A DNA stretch of 64,000 bases from Haliscomenobacter sp040401995. Its GTDB lineage: Bacteria > Bacteroidota > Bacteroidia > Chitinophagales > Saprospiraceae. This document shows positions 7,948 to 16,729 of this stretch, piece by piece. The position numbers and the translations under genes were made by a program. Below the pieces are notes generated by a model. It saw nothing but the letters and a program-made list of their open reading frames with translations, did not search any database and was not told the origin of the DNA. The stretch covers positions 6,127 to 70,126 of the forward strand of contig JBBANM010000029.1 in assembly GCA_040401995.1 (NCBI GenBank). Reading direction: 5' to 3'. The number at the start of each line of letters is the position of its first letter. The stretch's first letter is position 1.

Positions 7948-9057
7948 ATGAACTGGTACGAAGTAAACAACATCGATCAAGTCGACTCCCCGGCGCTATT
8001 GGTGTATCCTGATCGCATTCAGCACAACATTGCGGCGATGATCAACACCGTTGGCGGTAATACCCAACGTTTAATGCCCCATGTGAAAACCCACAAAATG
8101 GGCGCGGTGGTAAAAATGCAATTAGAATCCGGGATCTCGCGCTTTAAATGTGCTACCATCGCCGAACTGGAAATGGCCTTAGATGCAGGCGCAAAACATG
8201 TGCTGATTTCCTACCAATTGATTGGCCCCAAAGTGGCTCGCTTTATCCAATTGGTGAAAAAATTTCCTGATGCTGTCGTTGCTTCCCTGGTTGACGATCT
8301 GAGGATTGCCCAACAACTGAATGCAGCCTTTGGTGCGGAAGGCTTGCAGGCACAAGTCTACATCGACATCAATAATGGCCAGAACCGCACCGGCGCCCAA
8401 CTCAACGACCACACGTTTGAGTTTTACCAAGCCATTGCTGCGCTCAAAAATATCAACATCCGTGGTTTGCACATCTACGACGGTCATATCCGCGACGTGA
8501 CCGTAGAAGACCGCAAAGCCCATAGCGATAGCGATTTTTCACCGGTTTATGCGCTGCTTCAGCAAATTGCTGCCGCTCGGTTTCCTAAACCGGAGATCAT
8601 CAATGGGGGTTCTCCTTCATTTTTTCCGGCTTCTTTGCGGGAAGAAGTGTTCTGCAGTCCAGGCACAACGTTGCTTTGGGATTGGGGCTATTCCACTTTT
8701 GTGGGTGAAGTGGGCGTGGAATGGGCGGCTTTGTTGCTGACCCGCGTCATCTCCAAACCTGCTCCCGGCCGCATCACCACTGATTTGGGACACAAATCAG
8801 TAGGTTCGGAAAACCCGCTCGACAAACGCATCAAATTCCTCAATCTGACGGATTACGAACCCGTTGGTCAAAACGAGGAGCACCTGATCTTGACCGTTAA
8901 AGATTGGGACGCCATCCAGATTGGCGACGTGTTGTATGGCGTGCCTTATCACATTTGTCCATCGGTAGCTTTACATGATTTGGCGTATGTGATCCGCAAT
9001 CATCAATGGACCGAGATTTGGCCAGTGACTGCGCGTACCCGAAAAATTACGGTGTAA
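7948..9057 (+). CDS. D-threonine aldolase / D-serine dehydratase-like PLP enzyme
   Basis: The 369-residue product is a fold-type III (alanine racemase-like) PLP enzyme. It begins MNWYEVNNIDQVDSPALLVY; MPHVKTHKMG (about residues 47-56) holds the PLP-binding lysine. The C-terminal YHICPSVALHD carries the His and Cys that bind the divalent metal in D-threonine aldolases and D-serine dehydratases. It starts 11 bp after dgcA in what looks like one transcript, so its substrate is probably a D-amino acid or beta-hydroxy-D-amino acid. Lyase and dehydratase activities cannot be told apart by reading. Confidence 0.85.
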   Translation: MNWYEVNNIDQVDSPALLVYPDRIQHNIAAMINTVGGNTQRLMPHVKTHKMGAVVKMQLESGISRFKCATIAELEMALDAGAKHVLISYQLIGPKVARFIQLVKKFPDAVVASLVDDLRIAQQLNAAFGAEGLQAQVYIDINNGQNRTGAQLNDHTFEFYQAIAALKNINIRGLHIYDGHIRDVTVEDRKAHSDSDFSPVYALLQQIAAARFPKPEIINGGSPSFFPASLREEVFCSPGTTLLWDWGYSTFVGEVGVEWAALLLTRVISKPAPGRITTDLGHKSVGSENPLDKRIKFLNLTDYEPVGQNEEHLILTVKDWDAIQIGDVLYGVPYHICPSVALHDLAYVIRNHQWTEIWPVTARTRKITV

Positions 9058-9120
9058 AAAATACCCACCACTCCTTTTGCAGCGCGTTCATTTTTTTCAT
9101 CCTTTTCAACGCACCAAGCC

Positions 9121-10395
9121 ATGAAACCATTTAAAGCCCTCGACCTACAACGCCAGATTTATTTAGAAGGACTTAGCGGCAAAAAACCGGCTATCTCCCC
9201 CGATTGGAACAAGCTTGAACAAGCAGCGGTGGCAAAAATGAGTCCGTATGCAGCCTCTTATATTGTTGGTGGGGCGGGAAATCAGGAAACCGTTGCCAAC
9301 AACCGCAGCGGGTTTTCCAAATACCGCATTGTACCCAAAATGTTGCAAAACGTGGACATCCGCGATGCCTCAACTTCGATGTTGGGCGTACATTTCCCGT
9401 CGCCATTTTGGTTGTGCCCCATTGGCGTAGCGGAAATGGTGCACCCTGACGCCGATTTGGCCACCGCGCGGGCAGCGGCAAAAACCGGTATTCCCTTTGT
9501 TTTTTCCAATCAGGCATCGGTGCCTATGGAAGAGGCCGCCGCAGCCATGGGCGATAGTCCACGGTATTTTCAGTTGTATTGGTCGCGCTCGAGGGATTTG
9601 GTGGCCAGTTTTGTACAACGCGCCGAAGCCTGTGGTTGCAAAGGCATTGTCCTTACCTTGGACACCACGCTACTGGGTTGGCGTACCCGCGATTTGGATG
9701 CGGCATTTTTACCTTTTTTACAAGGCAAAGGCATCGCGCAGTTTACGTCCGATCCCGTTTTTCAAAAACTCATGGACGAATCCCTCGCCAACCCTGCCGA
9801 CGATTTTAAACCCAAAATAACTTTTGAAACGCTGCGCAATGTGTTTCAATCGGCGCGGCGCTATCCTGGATCAGGAAGTGTGTTGCAAAAACTGCGCTCC
9901 GGCCGTCCGATGGAAGCGGTGAAATTGTTTACCCGCATTTATACCAATCCTGCCATCACTTGGGATGACCTCTCCTTCCTGCGCGAGCACACGAGTTTGC
10001 CCATTTTCCTAAAAGGCATTTTACATCCAGAAAACGCCAAGAAAGCGGTGGATCTTGGGATTAATGGCTTGGTCGTTTCCAACCACGGCGGAAGGCAAGT
10101 GGATGGAGCCATTAGCGCTATCGAGGCGCTGCCCAAAGTAGTGGAGGCAGTAGGCGGACAGATTCCTATTGTGATGGACAGCGGCATTCGCGGCGGCGCG
10201 GATGTGTTCAAGGCATTGGCGTTGGGCGCTACGGCAGTGGGTTTGGGCAGGCCCTATATTTATGGACTTACCTTGGCTGGTGAAAAAGGCATACACGATG
10301 TTATCCAACACCTAATGGCTGATTTTGAGTTGACGATGGCGCTTTCTGGGTGCAAAAATGTGGGAGAGATTACAAGGGAATGTTTGGCGGAGTGA
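9121..10395 (+). CDS. FMN-dependent alpha-hydroxy-acid dehydrogenase, lactate 2-monooxygenase-like
   Basis: A 424-residue FMN_dh family TIM barrel. The substrate and flavin motifs are readable: SNHGGRQVDGAISAIEALP with the catalytic histidine and arginine, MDSGIRGGADVFKALALGA, and GRPYIYGL. The N-terminal half (GGAGNQETVANNRSGF, PIGVAEMVHPDADLA, LTLDTTLLGWRTRDLD) matches the longer lactate 2-monooxygenase-like branch rather than LldD. Such enzymes oxidise L-2-hydroxy acids such as lactate. It lies 63 bp after the D-threonine-aldolase-like gene and ends at a strong hairpin, so it probably closes the D-amino-acid transcript, possibly oxidising a hydroxy-acid product. Confidence 0.85.
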   Translation: MKPFKALDLQRQIYLEGLSGKKPAISPDWNKLEQAAVAKMSPYAASYIVGGAGNQETVANNRSGFSKYRIVPKMLQNVDIRDASTSMLGVHFPSPFWLCPIGVAEMVHPDADLATARAAAKTGIPFVFSNQASVPMEEAAAAMGDSPRYFQLYWSRSRDLVASFVQRAEACGCKGIVLTLDTTLLGWRTRDLDAAFLPFLQGKGIAQFTSDPVFQKLMDESLANPADDFKPKITFETLRNVFQSARRYPGSGSVLQKLRSGRPMEAVKLFTRIYTNPAITWDDLSFLREHTSLPIFLKGILHPENAKKAVDLGINGLVVSNHGGRQVDGAISAIEALPKVVEAVGGQIPIVMDSGIRGGADVFKALALGATAVGLGRPYIYGLTLAGEKGIHDVIQHLMADFELTMALSGCKNVGEITRECLAE

Positions 10396-10405
10396 GGGGG
10401 ATCAA

Positions 10406-10436
10406 CGACTACTAAACCTTCGAGGTTTAGTAGTCG
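10406..10436 (+). terminator. Hairpin closing the D-amino-acid operon
   Basis: CGACTACTAAACCT and AGGTTTAGTAGTCG pair perfectly (14 bp) around a TCG loop, just after the stop at 10395. There is no U-tract, so factor-assisted termination or RNA stabilisation is as likely as intrinsic termination. Confidence 0.6.
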
Positions 10437-10614
10437 TAGTCTTGCCTAAACTCTGAATTCAGACTTTCTTAAAAATTTTGAATCAGTTTCGAGCCGATTT
10501 GAGCCGATTATTTTGTTTTTTGAGCCAATTTTTATCTAGTTCTTAAACGCAACTTTGAGCTTTAAAAATTTTCGACGTTTGAAGAAATTCTCTGAAAACC
10601 AATTATTCCACAGA

Positions 10615-11679
10615 TTAAGTATTTTGTCTTATGATGTAAAAGGTGCCTTTGTTTTGGCCCAGTTTTTCAATTTCCATCTCTTTAACAAGATATTGTAAAT
10701 CTTTTTTAATGGATGGCAACTTATATTCTTTCAGGTTGGCTACTAAATCGCCGATCTTCACCGGTTGGTTTTGTCTGATATATTCAAGTACCATTTTTTG
10801 CCTATCATTCAAATATCCGCCTAATGCTCTGAACGATTTGACCTTGGCTTCCAATTTCTGAATCAGATCAGATAAACTATTTAGGAAAAAAAGTATCCAT
10901 TGGTCAATTCTTTCTTGCCCATTGTAACGATCTTTCTGTCCTTCCATAAGTGCTTGATAGTAGGCTTTTTTATTCTGTTCTATGATGTGCTCCAATGAAA
11001 TATACTGAATGAATTCGTACTCATTTTTTATCAACAATAAATTTGTCAGCAGTCTTGATAGTCGTCCATTTCCATCTTGGTATGGATGGATAGACAAAAA
11101 CTCATAAACAAATACTGCAATAACAATCAATGGATGAATCTCTTTTTGGGCAATCGCTTGATTTGTCCAATCTACTAAGGCCTCCATTTCTTTGTGTACC
11201 AAATACGGTTCAGTTGTTCGGAAAATCAGCCTGGTTGTTCCATCAGGATAGGTTGCCACTACCTGATTGGTCATTTCTTTATACTTCCCTTTGTGTCGGT
11301 CGTCTTTACTGCTATGCTTCAATAACAAATTATGCAGGCCATGAATATTTGATAGCGTCAAATCTATAGTGTCATGATTGTCAAGGATCGTTTCGAGCGT
11401 GTCATAATAGCCGACTACCTCTTGTTCATCCCGTCTTTGCAGCTTCGATATTTTTAAATTTTTAATCAACGTAGCAACTTCCTCATCGGTTAATGTGCTT
11501 CCTTCTATGCGCGTAGATGAGCCAATGCTTTGAATGGTGGCTATCTTCCGCAATTCCTTGAGATACTTGTTTTCTTCAAAGTTCAAATTTTCCCATGCTC
11601 CTTTAAACTGATCAATCTTGCTGATCTGCTGGATCACTTTTTGGGTTGTTGCAAAATCGAACTGTAATTTTTGCTCCAT
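10615..11679 (-). CDS. Fic-domain AMP transferase with inhibitory helix and winged-helix tail
   Basis: Fic proteins usually move AMP from ATP onto a target protein. The Fic motif HPYQDGNGRLSR is complete, at about residue 198. An inhibitory motif of the form [S/T]xxxEG is present upstream in SSTRIEGS (S55-G60), so this is a self-inhibited class II Fic protein needing no separate antitoxin. After the Fic fold, the last 70 residues (GGYLNDRQKMVLEYIRQNQPVKIGDLV) form a winged-helix DNA-binding domain. The ATG at 11679 (MEQKLQFDFATTQKV) is preferred over the upstream TTG at 11703, which lies on the -7 box. Three related motifs surround the promoter, suggesting self-regulation. Confidence 0.88.
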   Translation of the reverse strand: MEQKLQFDFATTQKVIQQISKIDQFKGAWENLNFEENKYLKELRKIATIQSIGSSTRIEGSTLTDEEVATLIKNLKISKLQRRDEQEVVGYYDTLETILDNHDTIDLTLSNIHGLHNLLLKHSSKDDRHKGKYKEMTNQVVATYPDGTTRLIFRTTEPYLVHKEMEALVDWTNQAIAQKEIHPLIVIAVFVYEFLSIHPYQDGNGRLSRLLTNLLLIKNEYEFIQYISLEHIIEQNKKAYYQALMEGQKDRYNGQERIDQWILFFLNSLSDLIQKLEAKVKSFRALGGYLNDRQKMVLEYIRQNQPVKIGDLVANLKEYKLPSIKKDLQYLVKEMEIEKLGQNKGTFYIIRQNT

Positions 11680-11682
11680 AAA

Positions 11683-11758
11683 ATATCGATATTGTAGCCG
11701 CAAAGTAGCGATATTTTTATTGTTTACCCAAATAGTAGCTGTATTTTATCGATATATT
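11683..11758 (-). promoter_or_regulatory. Fic promoter with three operator-like sites
   Basis: Reading leftward, TTTG (11732-11729) is 20 bp before CTACTTTG (11708-11701), a near-consensus Bacteroidota promoter. Related motifs cover it: the palindrome ATATCGATAT (11683-11692) between promoter and start codon; AGTAGCGATATTTTT (11704-11718) over the -7 box; and AGTAGCTGTATTTTATCGAT (11734-11753) over and beyond the -33 box. The likely ligand is the winged helix of the Fic protein itself. Confidence 0.5.
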
Positions 11759-11843
11759 TTCATTACACTGAACGTGAATATGGACGCCGTGGGGAAGTTA
11801 AGACCCTATATAAGAACAGGCTGTTGGTAGATTTTAAGTTACA

Positions 11844-14800
11844 TTACATATATTTATTATGAATGTCTATTAAAAATTCATGTCCTTGTTTTACCATCTT
11901 GTTGCAGAACTCATCAGCAATTTGTTTCTGTCCGTTATTGTAAAGAAACTCTACTAAGCCAATAATGTGCTTTTTGTCAATTGAAGAAAAATAATGAGCA
12001 AATTGTATAGATTTAAGTATGACCCCTACGTGTTTAGCAGATTCGCTTGGAATGCCTCGGTCTTTAAGTTTGATAAGATTTTCAATGAGGTAATGAGAGT
12101 GAAAATGTTTGTCAGTGATAGCGGTGGATTTTAAAACCAAATTAGTATAGGTGTCATTTAATTCGGGAACAAAAACAAGGAGATTGGAAAGTCTTGCTAA
12201 AACCTGCTGTTCTTCTTCATAAGTTGAATTCTCATATTTGTTTGAAAGGTAGTTCCACAAAATGAAAATTATTTCTTCAAAGTTTTTTGCATCAGCATGA
12301 TTCAAATTTTTCAAATAACCTTCTTGCCTCCAAACAAAATCCACAAGCTTAAGATTGCTTGCATGACTACCCCTATTGATTAGCATTGTAAGCAAACCAT
12401 CTGTTTGCAAATCTTCAAAACCCCAAAAGTAAAAAGCAACAATGTGCCTGATAATTCCATTATCATAGAATTTTTTTAACTGAATGTCATTCTTAATTGC
12501 CCTTTCATAGTGAGAGTAAAATAATTTATAAATGTCTTTATTGAATGGTGGATTGCCAAAGGTAAACCCACTCAAAAAAGCAAGCCACTCTTTATCTTCA
12601 ACTTGGTAATACTCTTTTACTTTATTGGTTATCCAATCCTTATCCAAGATGTAAAATTGTTGAAAATACCAACCTGTGAGAATATAACCATCAATTATTC
12701 CTTTATTAAAAGTTTCCTCCAATAATACTTTAATCTCTTTTTCCCATTTGGGTAAATTACCTTCTGCCTTTAAGTTTCTTGCTCTCCTGAGTGAATATGC
12801 AAGTAAAGTTCTAATCGTTTTACCAGCAGTAGAGTTCAACGAATAGGTAGGATGGTTCATATTCGTTTGCTTAAAATCTTCTTCAGGCTTTAACTTTGGA
12901 ACCATGATTTTAAGAATATCCTTCGCAATTGGTAAAAGAGATAAATCAAATGCGCTGCTGTCCGAGTCCATTCCATCAGTCAAAAGATTTCCGACCGAAC
13001 CTGTAACCCAATCCGCCGTTACTCCCCAACCATCATTCTCCAACCCAAATTGTCCTGATGCAAATTTTTCGTTTGAGATATATCCTTTGTAGAAATTTAA
13101 AACCTTTTCCCAATTAAATGACTTTTTATTTTTCCATGCTTCTCTAAAACCGTCGGCAATATGGTAAGCATATATGTAGTAAACATCTTTGAAAAGTTCA
13201 ATTTCATCAGAAAATTTCTGAGGTTCATTTTCAACTGCTTTGCCTAATGCGCTTGATAAACCATTTATAGTCGGTTCTTCCCACCGGTCTTTGGGCTTGA
13301 AACTTTGAATAAAGTTGACAATTTCTTGATTACTTTTTTGAAGTATTTCTTCTACATCGAAAGGAGAAGCCGATCCAACCCTTGCGATTATCTCACCCAA
13401 ATTTTCATAGTGTTCGTAAGTTAGCATTTCTGATTTTGAAAGTTCCTCGTAACTGTCTTTGAACGGGGCAATATTTCTCAAAGCAGAATACCAACGTAAC
13501 TGCCAATAGTCCTTAGATTTCCAGTCTCCATTTTCTCTTTTATTCTGAGGGCCTAAATCAATAATTTTTTGAAGTACTTCGATTTCTACCTGGCTCAATA
13601 ACATTTGATTTTTATTGAGTAATTCGTAAAGGTCTTTGTCAAAAATGGGGGTTGAAAAAAAGAGTATTTGGTTTTGGCCTTTCACAATTTCCCAAAACAA
13701 ACTTTTACACGCTTCCCAATTATCTCCGATTATAAACAGAATTACTCTGCGAAAAAAAGGTAATCGGTATTTATTCTCTAAGGCAAATGATTTTAATAGT
13801 AAAACTCCTGCCTCCTTGTTTTGCTTAACCTTTTCATTAAGAAGGTCTCTAAATATTAAAGAAAATACTTCAACAACTCTATCTTCATTATGGTATAGGT
13901 CGTCTAATTTACTTATAGTATCTTCAGTATAAGGATTGTATGAGCCATTTGTTAAGGCATTTGTCAGTATTTCGATATCGTATTCATTGTCCTTATGTCC
14001 TTCATATTCCAATCCCAATTCCTTAAGAAAAGTAATAATGAAACTTCTCACTTCCTCACTATTAAAATTCTCAAACTTCTCTATTGTTTTTCTTCCAATG
14101 ATTTTTTCTCTATTTTCTTTTTCTGAAATTTCAATGCCCAAATTTTCAGTTTCAATCTCTGCTTTGCAATTGTAGTTCTTATCTTTTATCTTGAGTGAAA
14201 AGTTAATCCCTCTTGGGAAATTAAAACGCAGAGTTTTGATTTTTTCTGCTAAATCAATAATGATGTTATCTGAACAGTGAGTAACAATTTTAGATGTAAG
14301 TTTTTTGTCAATTAGAGCTTCCTTTAAATCGGGCATGTAAACTCTTGAACGGTAGTTTTCAACATTAAGCCACAATATTACTTCTTTAGCATCTTCAATT
14401 TTTTCAAGCGAGAAAAGATATTTTAAAATCAATTCTGCCTTTTGAATGTCATCTTCTGTTGGGTTCTCTGAAAGAAATTTTGGAAGCAGATTCTCGCAAA
14501 TTTCTGAACTATGAATCATTGTATCAAAACTATGTTTGAGCCAAATTGGAATATAATGCAATATATCTAAAGGGATTTTTTCTTTAGGGATGTTGGTCAA
14601 AAACGTGATAAAGTAATACCAAGTATTGTCATTGTCAACTGGATTTTGAGAAGCGTTTTTGATGATTGAAATTATTTCATCAATAAGTTCTAGTGATTGT
14701 CCGTTTTTGATTTGAAGTGAAAGCTTTTTAAGGTAAATAAGAGGTTCCCAAAATGAAATTGGTGCTGGATTATTTTTGGGATTAAAAACTTCCTTTCGCT

Positions 14801-15698
14801 TAAGTATTTCAAACCAACTTGCCTTATCAAGTTGGGTATAAAAATAATGCTCATAAGAATCATCAGAATCTACAAGTGCTAATACAAAAATCACCTGTTC
14901 TTTTGTTGGTCGTTTTTCCTTTAAGATAAACTCAATTGTGTTTATGTTTTGGATATATGAGCTGTTTCCACTTTCAGTTAGCTTGTCATATTCTGGATTG
15001 TAAATTTTTTCCTTGATTTTATTTCTAATTCTCTCTTTTCTTTTCTGACTAATGTTTTCATCCTCTTTTAAATTATGAAATTCTCGAAGGAAATAATTTA
15101 AATAATTTAGATTTGTAATTGCTTTAATATTGTTTGAATCAAAATCTACTTTCAAGTCCGGATGAATATTATTTTTTTTATTTTCTTTTTGATAGAAGTC
15201 TTTCGTGTTGTTTGAAATAAAAAAGTAATTATTGCCTTGGTTTAGTTTTGCAAAGTGAATCAGAGAATAAACAATGATTGCATCTGCGACACTACTTTTG
15301 TTATGAAGAGGCGCTTTTTTTGCAATGCCGTCAGATATAATTCTGTCCTTTACTTCTGGATATTCAGGAATGATTTCACTTTGGAGTATTAAATTTTTAA
15401 CACGATTAAGCTGGTCATCAATAATTTTTCTTTGTGTCGCTGGCTCTTTATATTCAGCAAAAAAAGCAGAAGGAAGGATTTCTTCTGCCATGTTAAAAAA
15501 ATCACGAAGTTTTTTTTCTCTTTCTTTTACTTGCTTTTTTTCATTTTTGTTCCATTCATCAATTATTATTTTCGGTAAAAGAAGTTTTACTTCCCCTTTC
15601 TGAATCCAATGTTCAAGGTGATCAAATTGATTTTCAATTTGCCAAGATTCATCTAAAGAGTAAATCCAAATGTTGCTATCAAAAGTGAGATAAATCAA
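11844..15698 (-). CDS. Giant PIN-domain protein with a ~1050-residue helical C-terminal region
   Basis: The 1284-residue product begins MIYLTFDSNIWIYSLD. The first ~210 residues form a PIN-type (DUF4935-like) ribonuclease domain. Putative acidic-site residues are D7, E48, D139 (SSVADAIIVYSL) and N163/D167 (FISNNTKDF). The rest is mostly helical, Lys/Asn/Ile-rich, with no Walker motif, signal peptide or membrane segment that I can see. Its last third (LNSTAGKTIRTLLAYSLRRARN, and HYLIENLIKLKDRG) recalls the large helical sensor parts of bacterial defence proteins in style only. The start is TTG at 15698, because an in-frame stop lies three codons upstream. The gene is much more AT-rich than its neighbours, implying transfer. 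Fic lies 165 bp downstream on the same strand. Confidence 0.75.
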   Translation of the reverse strand: MIYLTFDSNIWIYSLDESWQIENQFDHLEHWIQKGEVKLLLPKIIIDEWNKNEKKQVKEREKKLRDFFNMAEEILPSAFFAEYKEPATQRKIIDDQLNRVKNLILQSEIIPEYPEVKDRIISDGIAKKAPLHNKSSVADAIIVYSLIHFAKLNQGNNYFFISNNTKDFYQKENKKNNIHPDLKVDFDSNNIKAITNLNYLNYFLREFHNLKEDENISQKRKERIRNKIKEKIYNPEYDKLTESGNSSYIQNINTIEFILKEKRPTKEQVIFVLALVDSDDSYEHYFYTQLDKASWFEILKRKEVFNPKNNPAPISFWEPLIYLKKLSLQIKNGQSLELIDEIISIIKNASQNPVDNDNTWYYFITFLTNIPKEKIPLDILHYIPIWLKHSFDTMIHSSEICENLLPKFLSENPTEDDIQKAELILKYLFSLEKIEDAKEVILWLNVENYRSRVYMPDLKEALIDKKLTSKIVTHCSDNIIIDLAEKIKTLRFNFPRGINFSLKIKDKNYNCKAEIETENLGIEISEKENREKIIGRKTIEKFENFNSEEVRSFIITFLKELGLEYEGHKDNEYDIEILTNALTNGSYNPYTEDTISKLDDLYHNEDRVVEVFSLIFRDLLNEKVKQNKEAGVLLLKSFALENKYRLPFFRRVILFIIGDNWEACKSLFWEIVKGQNQILFFSTPIFDKDLYELLNKNQMLLSQVEIEVLQKIIDLGPQNKRENGDWKSKDYWQLRWYSALRNIAPFKDSYEELSKSEMLTYEHYENLGEIIARVGSASPFDVEEILQKSNQEIVNFIQSFKPKDRWEEPTINGLSSALGKAVENEPQKFSDEIELFKDVYYIYAYHIADGFREAWKNKKSFNWEKVLNFYKGYISNEKFASGQFGLENDGWGVTADWVTGSVGNLLTDGMDSDSSAFDLSLLPIAKDILKIMVPKLKPEEDFKQTNMNHPTYSLNSTAGKTIRTLLAYSLRRARNLKAEGNLPKWEKEIKVLLEETFNKGIIDGYILTGWYFQQFYILDKDWITNKVKEYYQVEDKEWLAFLSGFTFGNPPFNKDIYKLFYSHYERAIKNDIQLKKFYDNGIIRHIVAFYFWGFEDLQTDGLLTMLINRGSHASNLKLVDFVWRQEGYLKNLNHADAKNFEEIIFILWNYLSNKYENSTYEEEQQVLARLSNLLVFVPELNDTYTNLVLKSTAITDKHFHSHYLIENLIKLKDRGIPSESAKHVGVILKSIQFAHYFSSIDKKHIIGLVEFLYNNGQKQIADEFCNKMVKQGHEFLIDIHNKYM

Positions 15699-15915
15699 TG
15701 GTAATTATTTTTATTGATGTAATTATTGGCATTATCGCCGACTATTATTCAAGTATACGTTCCATTTTACTTTGTCTTCAAAAAGTGCGTGTACTCCTGC
15801 TTAATCCGCATTTCTTTTTCTTTCTTCTAAGTGGTCAATCTGTAAGTACTCCTTTTACCTCCCCAGCGAATATAACAAACAATAAATCATCCAACAAACA
15901 ATCTCCTATCAAATT

Positions 15916-16719
15916 TCACTCCCTCACCACCCCACTAAAAAAAACCAACGAATCCCCAATATACCGATTCCAATATTCCCAAGAATGCCCGCCCGAATGT
16001 TCCTCGTACCCGTGCGCGATGCCCGCCGCCGCTAGCGCGCGGTGCAATTCCCGATTGTATTCAATCAACAAATCTTCCGAGCCGCAATCAAAACGGAATG
16101 GCGGGAGAACGGCGCGATTTTTAACCAGCCATTCCAATACCCCATCTTGCTCCTGTACCCGCAATTTTAAACCATCAAAATCGCTCACAAAAAGCCCAAT
16201 TTGTTCAAAATGGGTGATCGACGATAAACCCGAAAAAGCCCGAAAAAGCTGCGGGTACTTGGCGCCCAAACGCAAAGCGCCAAATCCGCCCATGGATAGT
16301 CCGGTGATAAACAAAGGTAAGTCGGGGCGCAAGGCAGGAAACTGCTCGCGGATCAAACCTAGCAAGTCTTCAACAATCCATTTTTCATAATCGGCTTCCG
16401 CGTGGGGCGTGTAGCCGCTGCCATCGCCAAATAAGCCATCGGAGGGCATCACCAGCAGCATGGGCGCTATTTTTTTTGCGCCGATTAATTGTTGGGCAAC
16501 GCGGTGAACGCCGCCTTTTAAAGTCCATGCCCAGTGACTGCCATACACGCCATGCAGGAGAATCACCATGCCCTGCAAGTCGGCTTCAGCCACTCCAGGT
16601 GGGAGAAAAACCGTTACATCGGCGCGTTTTTGCAAGGCATTGCTTTTGACCGTCAAAAAACGCAGACCGTCAAATTCATACTGAGGGTCGGATATTTCGG
16701 TAGTAAAAAATTGGCTCAT
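15916..16719 (-). CDS. Alpha/beta-hydrolase esterase (esterase D / CE1-like)
   Basis: The 267-residue product has no signal peptide. The hydrolase core is clear: VILLHGVYGSHWAW (oxyanion region) and GLSMGGFGALRLG, where the serine is the nucleophile. The C-terminal GGHSWEYWNRYI supplies the histidine, with an aspartate in FDCGSED between them. This matches the tributyrin esterase, acetylxylan esterase and S-formylglutathione hydrolase group. The gene starts ten bases after the stop of the zinc alcohol dehydrogenase, so the two are co-transcribed. A formaldehyde or aldehyde detoxification role is possible, though deacetylation of a glycan is equally open. Confidence 0.85.
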   Translation of the reverse strand: MSQFFTTEISDPQYEFDGLRFLTVKSNALQKRADVTVFLPPGVAEADLQGMVILLHGVYGSHWAWTLKGGVHRVAQQLIGAKKIAPMLLVMPSDGLFGDGSGYTPHAEADYEKWIVEDLLGLIREQFPALRPDLPLFITGLSMGGFGALRLGAKYPQLFRAFSGLSSITHFEQIGLFVSDFDGLKLRVQEQDGVLEWLVKNRAVLPPFRFDCGSEDLLIEYNRELHRALAAAGIAHGYEEHSGGHSWEYWNRYIGDSLVFFSGVVRE

Positions 16720-16729
16720 AAAAGAGGGT

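Noticed and set aside
10437..10614. GAGCCGATTTGAGCCGATT short tandem repeat
   Set aside because: Just two 9-10 base units in AT-rich spacer; could be chance and has no linked feature.
15698..16390. 230-codon open frame on the + strand
   Set aside because: It overlaps the esterase and the start of the PIN gene in antisense, has Ser/Pro/Lys low-complexity content and no family features.
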